Assembly (NCBI GenBank): GCA_023665085.1
Contig: JAMPEQ010000011.1
Span: 1-64,000, forward strand
DNA from: Bacteroides sp.
GTDB taxonomy: Bacteria; Bacillota; Clostridia; Oscillospirales; Acutalibacteraceae
DNA length: 64,000 bases
Reading direction: 5' to 3'
This document shows, one piece after another, positions 21,501-32,779 of the stretch (positions within the stretch are counted from its first letter, which is position 1; each line of letters starts with the position of its first letter). Under the pieces are notes generated by a model. That model did no database searches and was not told the DNA's origin. It was given only the letters and a program-made list of their open reading frames with translations. The position numbers were made by a program, and so were the translations under genes.

Positions 21501-22297
21501 TACCTTCACGTATGAACATCGGTCAGGTGCTTGAAGTTCATCTTGGCTATGCAGCTATGGCACTTGGATGGAAAATGATGACACCTGTATTCGATGGTGC
21601 TCATGAGCAGGATATCAGAGATTGTCTCGAGCTTGCTAATATCGGATATTATGTTGATGAAAACGGTAACAAGGTATTTGACGGTAAGACAGAGCTTATT
21701 GACGGACGTACAGGTGAGAAATTCGATAATAGAATTACAGTTGGTTATATGTACTTCCTTAAGCTCCACCACCTTGTTGATGATAAGATTCATGCTCGTT
21801 CAACAGGACCTTACAGTCTTGTAACTCAGCAGCCGCTCGGTGGTAAAGCTCAGTTCGGCGGTCAGCGTTTTGGTGAGATGGAAGTTTGGGCTCTTGAAGC
21901 ATACGGTGCTGCTTACACACTTCAGGAAATCATTACAATCAAGTCAGATGACGTTGTTGGACGTGTTCGTACCTATGAATCAATCGTAAAAGGCGAAAAT
22001 ATTCCGACTGCAGGTACTCCTGAGTCATTCAAGGTACTCTTTAAAGAGCTTCAGGCTCTTGGTCTTGACACCAAGGTACTTGATAAAGACGGCAATGAGG
22101 TTGAGCTTAAGCAGGATCTTGACGATGGAACAGGCATTCAGCCTATAGATGAACAAGCATTCACTACAGTAAATGATTTTGAAGGTCAGGAAGGCTACGG
22201 AGTTGAGAATATTGACGATGCAGCAGAGGAAGCAGGTCCAACAGATATGTTTGAAGATTTGTTTGCTGATGAAAGCGATTATGCAGACGAAGATTAA
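18569..22297 (+). CDS. rpoB: DNA-directed RNA polymerase beta subunit
   Basis: This 1242-aa protein is the beta subunit of RNA polymerase. It has the family start VNVKDTQLG then [19 protein letters not shown], the rifampicin-pocket region [19 protein letters not shown], the hybrid-binding [13 protein letters not shown] and the C-terminal [19 protein letters not shown] block. In the rifampicin pocket the positions equal to E. coli Gln513, Asp516, His526 and Ser531 are all the susceptible type. The start is ATG 18569 after GGAGTG; a TTG at 18536 in frame has no such site. It is followed 49 bases later by rpoC. Confidence 0.99.
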   Translation: MVNVKDTQLGTTTRKNFAKIEEVMQMPNLIEVQKSSYQWFLDEGLKEVFRDIGSISDYTGNLVLDFIDYSMDDEPKYTIAQCKARDVTYAKPLKVRARLQNKETGEVKENTIFMGDFPWMTDAGTFVINGAERCIVSQLVRSPGVYYNMEHDKTGKELFKNTVIPNRGAWLEYETDINDLFYVRIDKNRKIFITTFLRALGLGKDSEIVDFFGEDERILATIDKDTTKNTEEALLEVYKRLRPGEPPTVETAQEHIKNLFFDAHRYDLSRVGRYKYNKKLGISDRLAGQVLTQPIISPQGEFLADAGEKISAERAAEIENTGVMEAFVDVDGKEIKIVSNGMVDINCYVDFDCKPYGINEKVSYRALAEILEKCGDDQDALVEEIKLHVDDLIPKHIVVDDIFATVSYLLNLANGVGSLDDIDHLGNRRIRAVGELLQNQFRIGFTRMERVIRERMTLQAQDAEEAITPQALINIRPVVAAIKEFFGSSPLSQFMDQNNPLAELTHKRRLSALGPGGLSRDRAGFEVRDVHYTHYGRMCPIETPEGPNIGLISYLACYSRLNEYGFIEAPYRKVDKNTGRVTDEVVYMTADVEDNYVVAQANEPLDENGRFENNRVTCRYRDEFMTLPPEKVDYMDVSPKMVVSVATAMIPFLENDDANRALMGANMQRQAVPLLKTVAPVVGTGMEYKAAYDSGVVVIAKRGGIVTAVDAKNIEITTKDNEVDKYELVKFSGSNQGTCINQRPIVSLHQEIKDGQVIADGPATCNGEISLGKNALIGFMTWEGYNYEDAVLINEKIVRDDVYTSIHIEEYESEARDTKLGPEEITRDIPNIGDDVLKDLDEDGIIRVGAEVHSGDILVGKVTPKGETELTAEERLLRAIFGEKAREVRDTSMRVPHGAYGIVVDVKVFTRANSDELSPGVNKVVRVYIAQKRKIQVGDKMAGRHGNKGVVSRILPQEDMPFLPDGRPLDIVLNPLGVPSRMNIGQVLEVHLGYAAMALGWKMMTPVFDGAHEQDIRDCLELANIGYYVDENGNKVFDGKTELIDGRTGEKFDNRITVGYMYFLKLHHLVDDKIHARSTGPYSLVTQQPLGGKAQFGGQRFGEMEVWALEAYGAAYTLQEIITIKSDDVVGRVRTYESIVKGENIPTAGTPESFKVLFKELQALGLDTKVLDKDGNEVELKQDLDDGTGIQPIDEQAFTTVNDFEGQEGYGVENIDDAAEEAGPTDMFEDLFADESDYADED

Positions 22298-22346
22298 TCT
22301 GAATATGACTTCCAATATAAATTAGTATGAAAAGGAGCGCTTCCAT

Positions 22347-25300
22347 ATGGATAATTATGAAAATGAATTCAGTTCAATAAAAATCGGGCTTGCCTCACCT
22401 GAGCAGATTCGCGAATGGTCTTACGGCGAGGTAACGAAGCCTGAAACAATCAACTACAGAACACTTAAACCGGAGCGTGACGGTCTCTTCTGCGAAAGAA
22501 TTTTTGGTCCTATGAAGGACTGGGAGTGTCACTGCGGTAAATATAAAAGAGTTCGCTATAAGGGCAAGGTTTGCGAAAAGTGCGGCGTTGAAATTACAAA
22601 GGCGAAAGTTCGCCGTGAGAGAATGGGACATATTGAGCTTGCTGCTCCCGTTTCACATATCTGGTATTTCAAGGGTATTCCAAGCAGACTTGGTTTAGTT
22701 CTTGATATAAGTCCGAGATATCTTGAAAAGGTGCTTTATTTTGCACTTTATATCGTAACAGATCCAGGTGATACACCTCTTGAGAAAATGCAGATTCTCA
22801 ACGAGAAAGAATATCAGGAAATGCGTGAAAGATACGAAGATGATTTTAAGGCAGGTATGGGTGCGGAAGCTATTAAAGAGCTTTTGCAGGGTATCGATGT
22901 CGGTCAGCTTCGTGCTGAGCTTGCCGAAGAGCTTGAAAGTGCAACAGGTCAGAAAAGAGTAAGAATTCTTAAGAGACTTGATGTTGTAGATGCGTTCTAT
23001 AACAGCGGAAACAAGCTCGAATGGATGATTATGGATGTTATTCCTGTAATTCCTCCTGATATCAGACCAATGGTACAGCTTGACGGCGGCAGATTTGCTA
23101 CATCAGATCTTAATGATCTTTACAGACGTGTAATTAACCGTAATAACAGACTTAAGAGATTGCTTGAGCTTGGTGCACCTGAAATCATTGTAAGAAATGA
23201 GAAGAGAATGCTTCAGGAATCAGTAGATGCTCTTATTGATAATGGCAGACGCGGCAGACCTGTTACCGGTCCTAACAACAGACCTCTCAAGTCTCTTTCA
23301 GATATGCTTAAGGGTAAGCAGGGACGTTTCCGTCAAAACCTTCTTGGTAAGCGTGTTGACTATTCAGGACGTTCAGTTATCGTTGTAGGTCCTGAGCTTA
23401 AAATGCATCAGTGCGGTCTCCCTAAAGAAATGGCAATTGAGCTGTTCAAGCCTTTTGTTATGAAGAGACTTGTTGAAACAGGTGTAGCTTCAAATATTAA
23501 GCAGGCAAGAAAGATGGTTGAAAAGGCACAAGATCCTAAGGTTTGGGATTGCCTTGAAGTTGTAATCAAAGATCATCCTGTTATGCTTAACCGTGCCCCC
23601 ACTCTTCACAGACTTGGTATTCAGGCATTTGAGCCTGTGCTGGTAGAGGGTAGAGCAATCAAGCTTCATCCGCTGTCATGTTCTGCGTTCAACGCTGACT
23701 TCGATGGTGACCAGATGGCTGTTCATGTACCTCTTTCTGCTGAAGCACAGGCAGAAGCAAGAATGCTCATGCTTGCTGCAAATAACCTTCTCAAACCATC
23801 TGATGGTAAGCCTGTTGCTGTTCCTACACAGGATATGGTTATCGGTTCATACTATCTTACTATGATTAAAGAAGGTGAGCCGGGATGTCCTAAATTCTTT
23901 GCAGATGAGGCAAGAACAAAGGAATTAAGTCTTGACGAGGCTATTGCTGTTGCTAAAGACAACGGCATTGGCAATGAAAGAAAGGATATTATTCCGAAGC
24001 TTCTCTGCAATGCTTCAGATGAAGAGCTTGCTGAAAAAAGCGGAATTTATCGTTCATTTAAAATTTACAGAGATAAGGATGAGGCTATGATGGCTTATCA
24101 GGAGGGTTCTCTTGGTATCCATTCACCAGCTAAAATCCGTGTAACTAAGGAGTTTGACGGCGAAACAAAGAGTGCTGTTATTGTTACAACAATCGGCAGA
24201 ATTATTTTTAATAATCCTGTTCCTCAGGATCTTGGTTTCGTTGACAGAACAAATCCTGATACTGCATTTGATCTTGAAGTATCATTTGTTGTTGATAAGA
24301 AAAAGCTTGGTCAGATAGCAGAAAAATGTATCAATGTTCACGGCATTTCAATTGCATCTGTATTGCTTGATAATCTTAAGGCTCAGGGATATAAGTATTC
24401 AACAGTATCAGGTACAACTGTTGCTGTATGTGACGCTTTAATTCCTGAAAAGAAGAAAGAATTTCTTGCTGAAACAGAAAAGAAAGTTGACGAAATCACA
24501 TATCACTATAACTACGGTGAAATCTCCAACGAAGAGCGTAGTGAGGCCGTAATCAAGGCATGGAGTGAATGTACTGATAAGGTATCAAATGAACTTACAG
24601 GTAACTTTGATGGTGCACATAACCCAATTCACATGATGGTAGACTCCGGTGCTCGTGGTAGTACTTCACAGCTTCGTCAGCTTGCCGGCATGAGAGGTCT
24701 TATCGCAAATACAGCAGGTAAGACAATCGAAGTACCTATTCGTGCTAATTACCGTGAAGGCCTTAATATTCTTGAATACTTCATTTCTTCTCGTGGTGCT
24801 CGTAAAGGTCTTGCTGATACAGCGCTTCGTACTGCTGACTCAGGTTACCTTACACGTCGTCTTGTTGACGTATCACAGGATGTTATTATTCGTGATGATG
24901 ACTGTGGCTGTCATGACGGTATAGTTGTAACCAAGATAATGGATGAAGAGCGTACCTTAGAATCTCTTGCTGAAAGACTTATCGGCAGATATGCACTTGA
25001 GCCTGTTATTGATCCTAATACAGGTGAGGTTCTTGTTGAAACTGATAAGCTTATGACAGTAGAAGATGCTAACCGTATTGAAGCTGCAGGTATTACTTCA
25101 GTTAAAATTCGTTCTCTCATTACTTGTAAGTCAAAACATGGTGTTTGCCGTAAGTGTTATGGTTCAAATCTTGCATTCAATGAGCCTGTTCAGGTTGGTG
25201 AGGCCGTTGGTATCATTGCTGCACAGTCTATCGGTGAGCCGGGTACTCAGCTTACAATGAGAACATTCCATACCGGTGGTGTTGCCGGAGGTAACGATAT

Positions 25301-26120
25301 TACACAAGGTCTTCCAAGAGTTGAAGAGCTCTTTGAAGCAAGAAAGCCGAAACAGCTTGCTATCCTCTCTGAAATTGAGGGTGACATCATGATTGAAGAA
25401 ATCAAAAAGAGTGAGCATGTTGTTGTATTTAATAAGGAAACAGGCGAAGAAAGAAAGTATCTTATTCCTTATGGCTTGAGAAAGTGCGATAATATTGTTG
25501 ACGGTGCACATATCATGAAGGGTGATCCTATTACTCTTGGTGCCAAGAATCCTCATGATGTTCTTGCAATTCTTGGTGAAGAGGCAGTTTATAATTACCT
25601 TATCAAAGAAGTTCAGTTTGCATATCGTACTCAGGGTGTTGATATCAACGATAAGCACATTGAGGTTATTGTTCGTCAGATGCTTAAGAAATGTACTGTC
25701 GATGATGCCGGTGATACTGATCTTGTTGCAGGCACGATGGTTGATGTATTTGCTGTTGATGAAGCAAACAGACTTATTGATGCAAGAATCAAGGCTGGTG
25801 AAACCGAGCTTAAGAAGGCAACTTACATTCCTATTCTTATGGGTATTACAAAGGCTTCTCTTGCAACGGATTCATTCCTTTCAGCTGCTTCCTTCCAGGA
25901 AACAACAAGAGTTCTTACTGATGCAGCAATCAAAGGTAAGAGTGATCCGCTTATCGGTCTTAAGGAAAATGTTATTATCGGTAAGCTTGTTCCTGCCGGT
26001 ACAGGTATGGATGTATTCAGAGATGTTGATGTTGTTCCAAGCTATTTTTCAGCTGAGGGAAGCGAAGAAATAATTAATCTTGAACAATTGCAGGAACTAT
26101 TGACAAATAATATGAATTAG
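22347..26120 (+). CDS. rpoC: DNA-directed RNA polymerase beta' subunit
   Basis: This 1257-aa protein is the beta' subunit. The N-terminal zinc knuckle is [20 protein letters not shown] with Cys61, Cys63, Cys76 and Cys79. The catalytic magnesium loop [12 protein letters not shown] is at about 450-461, and the second cysteine cluster includes [13 protein letters not shown] near residue 930. The length fits the short Firmicutes form without large lineage insertions. It starts at ATG 22347 after AAGGAG and is co-transcribed with rpoB. Confidence 0.99.
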   Translation: MDNYENEFSSIKIGLASPEQIREWSYGEVTKPETINYRTLKPERDGLFCERIFGPMKDWECHCGKYKRVRYKGKVCEKCGVEITKAKVRRERMGHIELAAPVSHIWYFKGIPSRLGLVLDISPRYLEKVLYFALYIVTDPGDTPLEKMQILNEKEYQEMRERYEDDFKAGMGAEAIKELLQGIDVGQLRAELAEELESATGQKRVRILKRLDVVDAFYNSGNKLEWMIMDVIPVIPPDIRPMVQLDGGRFATSDLNDLYRRVINRNNRLKRLLELGAPEIIVRNEKRMLQESVDALIDNGRRGRPVTGPNNRPLKSLSDMLKGKQGRFRQNLLGKRVDYSGRSVIVVGPELKMHQCGLPKEMAIELFKPFVMKRLVETGVASNIKQARKMVEKAQDPKVWDCLEVVIKDHPVMLNRAPTLHRLGIQAFEPVLVEGRAIKLHPLSCSAFNADFDGDQMAVHVPLSAEAQAEARMLMLAANNLLKPSDGKPVAVPTQDMVIGSYYLTMIKEGEPGCPKFFADEARTKELSLDEAIAVAKDNGIGNERKDIIPKLLCNASDEELAEKSGIYRSFKIYRDKDEAMMAYQEGSLGIHSPAKIRVTKEFDGETKSAVIVTTIGRIIFNNPVPQDLGFVDRTNPDTAFDLEVSFVVDKKKLGQIAEKCINVHGISIASVLLDNLKAQGYKYSTVSGTTVAVCDALIPEKKKEFLAETEKKVDEITYHYNYGEISNEERSEAVIKAWSECTDKVSNELTGNFDGAHNPIHMMVDSGARGSTSQLRQLAGMRGLIANTAGKTIEVPIRANYREGLNILEYFISSRGARKGLADTALRTADSGYLTRRLVDVSQDVIIRDDDCGCHDGIVVTKIMDEERTLESLAERLIGRYALEPVIDPNTGEVLVETDKLMTVEDANRIEAAGITSVKIRSLITCKSKHGVCRKCYGSNLAFNEPVQVGEAVGIIAAQSIGEPGTQLTMRTFHTGGVAGGNDITQGLPRVEELFEARKPKQLAILSEIEGDIMIEEIKKSEHVVVFNKETGEERKYLIPYGLRKCDNIVDGAHIMKGDPITLGAKNPHDVLAILGEEAVYNYLIKEVQFAYRTQGVDINDKHIEVIVRQMLKKCTVDDAGDTDLVAGTMVDVFAVDEANRLIDARIKAGETELKKATYIPILMGITKASLATDSFLSAASFQETTRVLTDAAIKGKSDPLIGLKENVIIGKLVPAGTGMDVFRDVDVVPSYFSAEGSEEIINLEQLQELLTNNMN

Positions 26121-26202
26121 TTTATAATGTTGATTTGGTAAATGCCGAGTTTGGTGATTTTATCCAAATAAAGCACTTAATATTTGTTAAAATACACAGT
26201 TT

Positions 26203-26269
26203 TGCGGGCAGACTTTGCTCTGTCCGCAGATATGTGTTTAATTGATACAATAATTATTTTTTATTGTAT
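26203..26269 (+). promoter_or_regulatory. Two stem-loops in the rpoC-rpsL interval
   Basis: TGCGGGCAGA (26203-26212) pairs with TCTGTCCGCA (26219-26228) with one G-U pair; ATACAATAA (26245-26253) pairs with TTATTGTAT (26261-26269). The first is GC-rich but is not followed by a T run. They could attenuate rpoBC readthrough or form a control leader of the str operon. A convincing promoter for rpsL was not located. Confidence 0.5.
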
Positions 26270-26322
26270 GAATTATGCACATAATTATATATGTGTAAAT
26301 AAATTTGAAAGGAGATAAACTA

Positions 26323-26745
26323 TTGCCTACCTTTAACCAACTCGTAAGAACAGGTCGTAAGACCGTAGAGAAAAAGGCTAAAGCACCTGCTCTTCTTAAG
26401 GGACTTAACACAAAGAAGAATGTTATGACAGATAACAGCTCACCACAGAAGCGCGGCGTTTGTACAGCAGTAAAGACAGCAACACCTAAAAAGCCTAACT
26501 CAGCTCTTCGTAAGATTGCCAGAGTTCGTCTTACAAACGGTATTGAAGTTTCTGCATACATTCCGGGCGTTGGTCATAACCTTCAGGAGCACTCTGTAGT
26601 TATGATTCGTGGCGGCAGAGTTAAGGACTTACCTGGTGTACGTTACCACATCATCCGTGGTACTCTTGATACTCAGGGTGTAAACGGAAGAATGCAAAGC
26701 CGTTCAAAGTATGGTGCAAAGAGACCAAAGGCTGCTAAGAAGTAA
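26323..26745 (+). CDS. rpsL: Ribosomal protein uS12
   Basis: This 140-aa protein is S12 of the 30S decoding centre. It has [11 protein letters not shown] at the start, the Gram-positive insert near residues 27-40, [11 protein letters not shown] (54-64) and [13 protein letters not shown]. The two lysines linked to streptomycin resistance (in KPNS and RVKDLPG) are the susceptible type. The start is TTG 26323, eight bases after AAAGGAG (26308-26314); a TTG at 26305 in frame precedes the binding site and is unlikely. First gene of the str operon. Confidence 0.97.
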   Translation: MPTFNQLVRTGRKTVEKKAKAPALLKGLNTKKNVMTDNSSPQKRGVCTAVKTATPKKPNSALRKIARVRLTNGIEVSAYIPGVGHNLQEHSVVMIRGGRVKDLPGVRYHIIRGTLDTQGVNGRMQSRSKYGAKRPKAAKK

Positions 26746-26872
26746 GCCATTTTCTTTTGGACAAACAATAGTTTATATACCTATATATAAATGCGTATAT
26801 GATCTTTTGTTGACTCCACGGAAAAACCGAGTACCTATGAACTCATAAATATTAATGAAGGAGGGAAGCGAG

Positions 26873-27343
26873 ATGCCAAGAAGAGGTCAAATCGCTAAGC
26901 GTGATGTTTTACCTGATCCTATGTACAACTCAAAGCTTGTAACTAGACTCATTAATAACATTATGCTTGATGGAAAAAAGGGTGTCGCTCAGAAAATCGT
27001 TTACGGAGCATTTGACATCGTTAAAGAAAAGACAGGCACTGAACCACTTGAAGCTTTTGAAGCTGCAATGGAAAATGTAATGCCTGTACTTGAGGTAAAG
27101 GCTCGTCGTATCGGTGGTGCTACTTATCAGGTACCGCTCGAGGTTCGTCCTGAAAGAAGACAGACACTTGGTCTTCGTTGGATTACTCTCTACGCTCGTC
27201 AGCGTTCAGAGAGAACCATGAAGGAGCGCCTTGCTGCAGAGATTATGGACGCTGTTAATAAGACCGGCGGTGCAGTTAAAAAGTGCGACGATACACATAA
27301 GATGGCAGAAGCAAACAAAGCATTTGCTCATTTCAGATATTAA
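26873..27343 (+). CDS. rpsG: Ribosomal protein uS7
   Basis: This 156-aa protein is S7, which nucleates assembly of the 30S head. It has the standard [15 protein letters not shown] start, [16 protein letters not shown] near residues 85-100, and a C-terminal AFAHFRY. The start is ATG 26873 after GGAGGG; the frame runs a little further upstream to 26855. The 127-base gap to rpsL is long for this operon and contains an A+T palindrome TTTATATA (26772-26779) / TATATAAA (26784-26791), a place where S7 feedback control could act, as it does between rpsL and rpsG in E. coli. Confidence 0.97.
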   Translation: MPRRGQIAKRDVLPDPMYNSKLVTRLINNIMLDGKKGVAQKIVYGAFDIVKEKTGTEPLEAFEAAMENVMPVLEVKARRIGGATYQVPLEVRPERRQTLGLRWITLYARQRSERTMKERLAAEIMDAVNKTGGAVKKCDDTHKMAEANKAFAHFRY

Positions 27344-27355
27344 TAGGAGGATATT

Positions 27356-29464
27356 ATGCCAAGAAAAGTATCTCTTGAAATGACAAGAAATATTGGTATT
27401 ATGGCTCATATTGATGCAGGTAAAACAACTACCACAGAGCGTATTCTGTATTATACAGGTATCAATCATAAGATTGGTGAGACTCATGATGGTGCTGCAA
27501 CAATGGACTGGATGGAGCAGGAGCAGGAGCGTGGTATCACAATCACATCTGCTGCAACAACTTGCTTTTGGAAAGACCATAGAATCAATATTATTGATAC
27601 ACCCGGTCACGTTGACTTCACAGTAGAGGTTCAGCGTTCACTTCGTGTACTTGACGGTTCAGTTACAGTTCTTTGTGCAAAGGGCGGTGTTGAGCCACAG
27701 TCAGAAACTGTTTGGAGACAGGCTGACGAATATAAAGTACCTAGAATGATCTATGTAAACAAGATGGATATTATGGGTGCTGATTTCTACAGAGCACTTG
27801 ATATGGTAAAAGACCGTTTCAAATGTAATGCTCTTCCAATCCAGCTTCCAATCGGAAGTGAGGATACTTTTGAGGGTATCATTGACCTTGTTGAAAATCA
27901 TGCTATTATTTATATTGATCCTGCAAAGGAAAAGGGTATGAAGTTTGAGGTTAGAGAAATCCCTGATGATATGAAAGAATTAGCAGCAAAATACAGAACA
28001 GAGCTTATCGAGCATGTTGCAGAACAGGACGAAGAGCTTATGGAGAAGTATTTTGAAGAAGGCGAAGACGCTATTTCTGTTGATGAGATTAAAAACGTTA
28101 TCCGTAAGTCTACTATTGCCAATGATATGGTTCCTGTATGCTGCGGTACTTCTTATCGTAACATGGGTGTTCAGCCGCTTCTTGATGCTATTGTTGACTA
28201 TATGCCTGCACCAACAGACGTAGAGTCAATTAAGGGTGTAAATCCTGACACTGAAGAGGAGGAATATCGTCATTCTTCTGATGATGAGCCATTTGCAGCT
28301 CTTGCATTTAAGATTGCAACTGACCCATTCGTTGGTAAGATTTGTTTCTTCCGTGTATATTCAGGATCAATTGAAGCAGGTACACCTTGCTACAATTCAG
28401 TTAAAGATAACAAAGAAAGAATGGGTAGAATTCTTCAGATGCATGCTAACCACAGAGAAGATATTCCGGTATGTTATGCTGGTGATATCGCTGCGGCAGT
28501 TGGTCTTAAGAATACAACTACAGGTGATACTCTTTGCGACGAGGCTCACCCAATCATTCTTGAATCAATGAATTTCCCGGAGCCTGTTATTCGTGTTGCT
28601 ATTGAGCCTAAAACAAAAGCAGGTCAGGAAAAGATGGGTATTGGTCTTTCAAAGCTTGCAGAAGAAGATCCAACTTTCAAAGCATATACCGATGAAGAGA
28701 CAGGTCAGACAATTATTGCCGGTATGGGTGAGCTTCACCTTGAAATTATTGTTGACAGACTTCTTCGTGAATACAAGGTAGAGGCTAATGTTGGTGCTCC
28801 TCAGGTTGCTTATAAAGAAACAATCCAGGGCAACGGCCAGTCAGATCTTAAGTATAAGAGACAGTCAGGTGGTTCAGGTCAGTACGGTCACGTTAAGATT
28901 CGTATTATGCCTAACCTTGATGAAAACGGAATCGGTAAAGGTTACGAATTCGTTAATCAGATTGTCGGCGGTGCTATTCCTAAGGAATACATTCCAGCGG
29001 TTGATAACGGTATTCAGGGTGCTATGAAGAGCGGTATCCTTGCTGGTTACAACGTTGTTGACGTTAGAGTTGAGCTTTACGATGGTTCTTATCATGAAGT
29101 TGACTCATCTGAAATGGCATTTAAGATTGCAGGTTCTATGGCATTTAAAGATGCTGCAAAGGGTGCAAACCCAATCATCCTTGAGCCTATGATGAAGGTA
29201 ACAGTTATTGTTCCTGAAGAGTATATGGGTGATGTTATCGGTGACCTTAACTCTCGCCGCGGACAGATTCAGGGTATGGAAGACAGAGCAGGTGCTAAGC
29301 AGGTTAATGCAAGAGTTCCTCTCTCAGAGATGTTCGGTTACGTAAATGATCTTCGTTCTAAGACTCAGGGACGTGGCCAGTACACAATGGAACCAGATGG
29401 CTATGAGCCTGTTCCAAAGTCAATTAGCGAAAGCATTATCAGCGAAAGAGCTAAGAAAGACTAA
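27356..29464 (+). CDS. fusA: Elongation factor G
   Basis: This 702-aa GTPase drives ribosomal translocation and, with RRF, recycling. G1 is [10 protein letters not shown] (17-26), G3 DTPGHVDF, and G4 NKMD; the Switch I arginine region [13 protein letters not shown] is present. All five EF-G domains fit the full length. It starts at ATG 27356 after GGAGG, 12 bases beyond rpsG. No features of the tetracycline-protection relatives (TetM type) were seen. Confidence 0.98.
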   Translation: MPRKVSLEMTRNIGIMAHIDAGKTTTTERILYYTGINHKIGETHDGAATMDWMEQEQERGITITSAATTCFWKDHRINIIDTPGHVDFTVEVQRSLRVLDGSVTVLCAKGGVEPQSETVWRQADEYKVPRMIYVNKMDIMGADFYRALDMVKDRFKCNALPIQLPIGSEDTFEGIIDLVENHAIIYIDPAKEKGMKFEVREIPDDMKELAAKYRTELIEHVAEQDEELMEKYFEEGEDAISVDEIKNVIRKSTIANDMVPVCCGTSYRNMGVQPLLDAIVDYMPAPTDVESIKGVNPDTEEEEYRHSSDDEPFAALAFKIATDPFVGKICFFRVYSGSIEAGTPCYNSVKDNKERMGRILQMHANHREDIPVCYAGDIAAAVGLKNTTTGDTLCDEAHPIILESMNFPEPVIRVAIEPKTKAGQEKMGIGLSKLAEEDPTFKAYTDEETGQTIIAGMGELHLEIIVDRLLREYKVEANVGAPQVAYKETIQGNGQSDLKYKRQSGGSGQYGHVKIRIMPNLDENGIGKGYEFVNQIVGGAIPKEYIPAVDNGIQGAMKSGILAGYNVVDVRVELYDGSYHEVDSSEMAFKIAGSMAFKDAAKGANPIILEPMMKVTVIVPEEYMGDVIGDLNSRRGQIQGMEDRAGAKQVNARVPLSEMFGYVNDLRSKTQGRGQYTMEPDGYEPVPKSISESIISERAKKD

Positions 29465-29492
29465 TAACAAAGCATTAATTTTATAAAAACTC

Positions 29493-29521
29493 TTGATATT
29501 TTATTAGCTATTTGGTAAAAT
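29493..29521 (+). promoter_or_regulatory. Internal promoter upstream of tuf
   Basis: TTGATA (29493-29498) and TAAAAT (29516-29521) are separated by 17 bases in the 102-base fusA-tuf gap. It would give EF-Tu extra transcription beyond the str operon. Confidence 0.6.
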
Positions 29522-29566
29522 ATCAGTGACAATTTTACTATTGTAAATTTTAAGGAGGAAATTCCA

Positions 29567-30760
29567 ATGGCAAAAGAACATTTTAATCGTACCAAGCCAC
29601 ATGTAAATATTGGTACAATCGGTCACGTTGACCATGGTAAGACAACTCTTACTGCTGCTATCACAAAGTATCTCGCTAACAAGGGCTATGCAAAGTTTGA
29701 AGACTATGCTGATATCGATAAGGCTCCTGAAGAGAGAGAGCGTGGTATCACAATCAACACAGCTCACGTAGAGTATGAGACTGACAACCGTCACTATGCT
29801 CACGTTGACTGCCCAGGCCATGCTGACTATATTAAGAACATGATTACCGGTGCTGCTCAGATGGACGGTGCTATCCTTGTAATCGCTTCAACAGATGGTC
29901 CTATGGCTCAGACTAAGGAGCACCTTCTCCTTGCTCGTCAGGTTGGCGTTCCAGCAATCATCGTATTCATGAACAAGACTGACCAGGTAGACGACGAAGA
30001 GCTTCTTGAGCTCGTAGAAATGGAAATCCGTGAGACACTCGCTGATTACGAATTTGATGACGAATGCCCAATCATTAAGGGTTCAGCTCTTAAGGCTCTT
30101 GAGGCTGCATCAAATGATGATCCTGCTTGTGCTTGCATTGGTGAGCTTATGGATGCAGTTGATGAGTATATCCCAACTCCAGACCGTAAGGCAGACCTTC
30201 CTTTCCTTATGCCTGTTGAGGACGTATTCACAATCACTGGTCGTGGTACAGTTGCTACAGGTAGAGTAGAGCGTGGTCAGTTAAAGACAAATGATACAGT
30301 AGAGATGGTTGGTCTCCACGAGGAAACAAGCTCAACAGTATGTACTGGTATTGAGATGTTCCGTAAGATTCTTGACTATGCTGAGGCTGGTGACAACATT
30401 GGTTGTCTTCTCCGTGGTGTTCAGAGATCTGATATCGAAAGAGGTCAGGTTCTTGCAGCTCCTGGTTCAATCAATCCACACACAAAGTTCTCAGGTCAGG
30501 TTTATGTTCTTTCTAAGGACGAAGGTGGCCGTCATACTCCTTTCTTCAACAACTATCGTCCACAGTTCTATTTCAGAACAACTGACGTAACAGGTGTTAT
30601 TACTCTTCCAGAAGGCACAGAGATGTGTATGCCTGGCGATAACGTAGTAATGAACGTTGAGCTTATTACTCCAATCGCTATTGAAGAAGGTCTTCGTTTC
30701 GCTATCCGTGAGGGTGGTAGAACAGTAGGTTCAGGCGTTGTTACAGCTATCAACGAGTAA
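29567..30760 (+). CDS. tuf: Elongation factor Tu
   Basis: This 397-aa GTPase delivers aminoacyl-tRNA to the ribosome. G1 GHVDHGKT (19-26), G3 DCPGHADY and G4 NKTD are present; the last has Thr where most bacteria have Cys (NKCD). Domains 2 and 3 are full length and end in the usual SGVVTAINE. It starts at ATG 29567 with AAGGAGG upstream. The codon choice is that of a highly expressed gene. It ends the str operon. Confidence 0.98.
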   Translation: MAKEHFNRTKPHVNIGTIGHVDHGKTTLTAAITKYLANKGYAKFEDYADIDKAPEERERGITINTAHVEYETDNRHYAHVDCPGHADYIKNMITGAAQMDGAILVIASTDGPMAQTKEHLLLARQVGVPAIIVFMNKTDQVDDEELLELVEMEIRETLADYEFDDECPIIKGSALKALEAASNDDPACACIGELMDAVDEYIPTPDRKADLPFLMPVEDVFTITGRGTVATGRVERGQLKTNDTVEMVGLHEETSSTVCTGIEMFRKILDYAEAGDNIGCLLRGVQRSDIERGQVLAAPGSINPHTKFSGQVYVLSKDEGGRHTPFFNNYRPQFYFRTTDVTGVITLPEGTEMCMPGDNVVMNVELITPIAIEEGLRFAIREGGRTVGSGVVTAINE

Positions 30761-30779
30761 TCTATAATACTTCAAAATT

Positions 30780-30811
30780 GAGCAGGTCTTTGGGCCTGCT
30801 CTTTCTTTTTT
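30780..30811 (+). terminator. Terminator after tuf
   Basis: GAGCAGG (30780-30786) pairs with CCTGCTC (30795-30801), followed by a T-rich tail to 30811. Confidence 0.9.
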
Positions 30812-30905
30812 CTAGTTTCTGATATAAAATAGTGTTTAATTGAGTGATTTTAAATGTTAAGTTAAAGCAAAAATTAAAGATTTTATTATTAGTTGGTGAT
30901 TGATT

Positions 30906-31526
30906 GTGAATAATATTAAATGGTTATTTTTTGATTTAGGTGCTACGCTTATTAATGAGGATGATGCACATAAGCAACGAATTATTAATACGGTTAATCT
31001 AAATTCCGGTATAACCTATGATGATTTGTATAATGAAATGATAAAAGCTTCAAGGTCATTTATGCAGCCATATCCTACAGCGGTAAAAGCACTTGCCTTA
31101 AGCAACATTTCCAAATATCCTAAAGAGTTAGAAAGGCTTTATGAAGATACTTATGATATTTTAAAATACTTGCATAAAAAGTATAAAATAGGTATTATTG
31201 CTAATCAGCTTAAAGGCAGTGAAGAAAGAATTAAAAACTGGGAAATAGATTGCTTTATCGATGCAGTATTTGCCTCAGCTGAATTGAGAATTGCAAAGCC
31301 TGATGTAAGAATATTTAAGTATGCATTGAGTGAGACAGATGCTTCACCTCAGGAAAGCGTAATGATAGGTGATAGAATTGATAATGATATTTTGCCTGCA
31401 AAAAGTTTAGGTATGAAAACTGTATGGATTAAGCAAGGCTTCGGTAAATATCAGGAAATTATAAGTGATAGCTGCAATCCTGATTTTGTAATCAGTAATC
31501 TTAATGAACTGAAAACTATTTTATAG
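30906..31526 (+). CDS. HAD family hydrolase with atypical motif I
   Basis: This 206-aa protein has the HAD fold: motif I FFDLGATL with the nucleophile Asp10, motif III IAKPDVRIF and motif IV MIGDRIDNDILPA. The general-acid Asp normally two residues after the nucleophile is Gly12, and motif II (IIANQLKGS) lacks the usual Thr/Ser at the expected place. Such DLG variants exist in HAD-IA subfamilies, so activity is possible but the reaction is unknown. The start is GTG 30906 after GGTGAT (30895-30900); a TTG at 30900 overlaps the binding site. Single gene between two terminators. Confidence 0.88.
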   Translation: MNNIKWLFFDLGATLINEDDAHKQRIINTVNLNSGITYDDLYNEMIKASRSFMQPYPTAVKALALSNISKYPKELERLYEDTYDILKYLHKKYKIGIIANQLKGSEERIKNWEIDCFIDAVFASAELRIAKPDVRIFKYALSETDASPQESVMIGDRIDNDILPAKSLGMKTVWIKQGFGKYQEIISDSCNPDFVISNLNELKTIL

Positions 31527-31529
31527 AAG

Positions 31530-31566
31530 AAAAGCACTCTTAACTTTTATGGCTAAGAGTGCTTTT
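31530..31566. terminator. Bidirectional terminator after the HAD gene
   Basis: AAAAGCACTCTTA (31530-31542) pairs with TAAGAGTGCTTTT (31554-31566), followed by T residues. It faces the convergent DUF2804 gene. Confidence 0.88.
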
Positions 31567-31578
31567 TGATATCTAATC

Positions 31579-31605
31579 AAGAGTCAGGCTAAACGCCAGA
31601 CTCTT
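31579..31605. repeat. Second stem-loop between convergent genes
   Basis: AAGAGTC (31579-31585) with GACTCTT (31599-31605), extended by GGC/GCC inside, forms a strong hairpin 16 bases before the DUF2804 stop. It lacks a T run on either strand. Confidence 0.6.
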
Positions 31606-31621
31606 ATTCGGTTATATGTAT

Positions 31622-32656
31622 TTACCATTTATTATAAACCTTTTCGCAGAATGCATACATATCTTTAATTTCGAGCTTAGTTCCGTCATCAAGAGTAACA
31701 TTGCCGTTAAACAAACCATGAACCTGATGTGTTTTCATACCAAAGATATTAAGCGGCATAAGATTTGAATAATTATCATAAAACGGTGTCATTATAAGAT
31801 CAAGACGGCCATCCTTGTCTTTAAAATGCCATGGTTTCATCCAATTTGAGTTTTTTTCAGGATCATCAACCAGATACACTTCACCGATTTTATGGCATTT
31901 TCCGTCATAAAACAATGCTGTTTCAGTAGCATCTTCTGTGTTTCCAAATCCCCATGTTAATTCAAATCCGAAAATTTTATTGTCTATAAATGTACTGCCG
32001 TTTGCCCAGTACCACATATTTGAGTAGGGCCACACACCTCTGCCCCAGTCAAGTACGGTAAAAGTGTTGTCCTTTGAAAAACTTATGTTTTTTTCACCAA
32101 TTGAAACCGAGCCTTCAGTGTTTAGACAATTTATTTTGTTGGTATAAAAGAAATGTCCTTGTTCTTTAAAAGGTGTTGCAATAGTAATACTTTCGTGATT
32201 TTCCATTTTCATAAATGAAAATTCTGCTTTGATTTTTTTACCTTTGCTTTTTCTTTCAAAGATTAGCTTACCGCCGTTTTCTTTTATATCATATATAAGT
32301 TTTGTACTTCCTTTTTGATATTTAAAATAATTTGCTTTATCACCATTGATATTCATTCTGTTTTTGTTTGGTGTAAAAAGTTCAACTGCCATGCAGTCAA
32401 ATTTTTCGCCAGTTTTTAAGTCTACATATCCAAAGGTTGCACAGGATGCCAGAGAAATGTTAAAGAAATTGATTTGTACCATTTTGTTTCCGTCGCAAAT
32501 CTGATAAAAATCCCATTCTTTAAGGCGCATGATTGATGCAGAAATATAATCTCTGTTATATTCATAAAGATTGCGTCTGCACCATCCCGGATTATTTAAT
32601 GAGCCATCGGGATTCAATAATGGTTGTCTTTCGGTTATTTCGTTTTGACGGTTCAT
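31622..32656 (-). CDS. DUF2804 domain protein
   Basis: This 344-aa protein matches the DUF2804 family: it opens with ITERQPLLNPDGSLNNPGW and has the conserved LDWGRGVWPYSNMWYWANG around residues 205-223. The rest is beta-rich with many aromatic residues and no signal peptide or membrane segment. The family is widespread in Firmicutes and fungi-like lipocalin-type folds have been suggested, but no reaction is established. The start is ATG 32656, eight bases after AAGGAGG; a TTG at 32662 is too close to that site. Single-gene unit. Confidence 0.88.
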   Translation of the reverse strand: MNRQNEITERQPLLNPDGSLNNPGWCRRNLYEYNRDYISASIMRLKEWDFYQICDGNKMVQINFFNISLASCATFGYVDLKTGEKFDCMAVELFTPNKNRMNINGDKANYFKYQKGSTKLIYDIKENGGKLIFERKSKGKKIKAEFSFMKMENHESITIATPFKEQGHFFYTNKINCLNTEGSVSIGEKNISFSKDNTFTVLDWGRGVWPYSNMWYWANGSTFIDNKIFGFELTWGFGNTEDATETALFYDGKCHKIGEVYLVDDPEKNSNWMKPWHFKDKDGRLDLIMTPFYDNYSNLMPLNIFGMKTHQVHGLFNGNVTLDDGTKLEIKDMYAFCEKVYNKW

Positions 32657-32679
32657 AGTCAAAGCCTCCTTTTAATTTG

Positions 32680-32708
32680 ATTGTACTTTATTATTGGGGC
32701 TTTGTAAA
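32680..32708 (-). promoter_or_regulatory. Promoter of the DUF2804 gene
   Basis: On the minus strand TTTACA (32703-32708) and TACAAT (32680-32685) are separated by 17 bases. Confidence 0.7.
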
Positions 32709-32779
32709 GAATTTATTTAGTCTGTTATTTTTTTATCTTTTGTGATATAATTTATATAAATTATTTTATGGTGAAAAAT

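Noticed and set aside
27356-29464. Tetracycline ribosomal protection protein instead of EF-G
   Set aside because: The gene lies in the str operon between rpsG and tuf and shows normal EF-G motifs and length.
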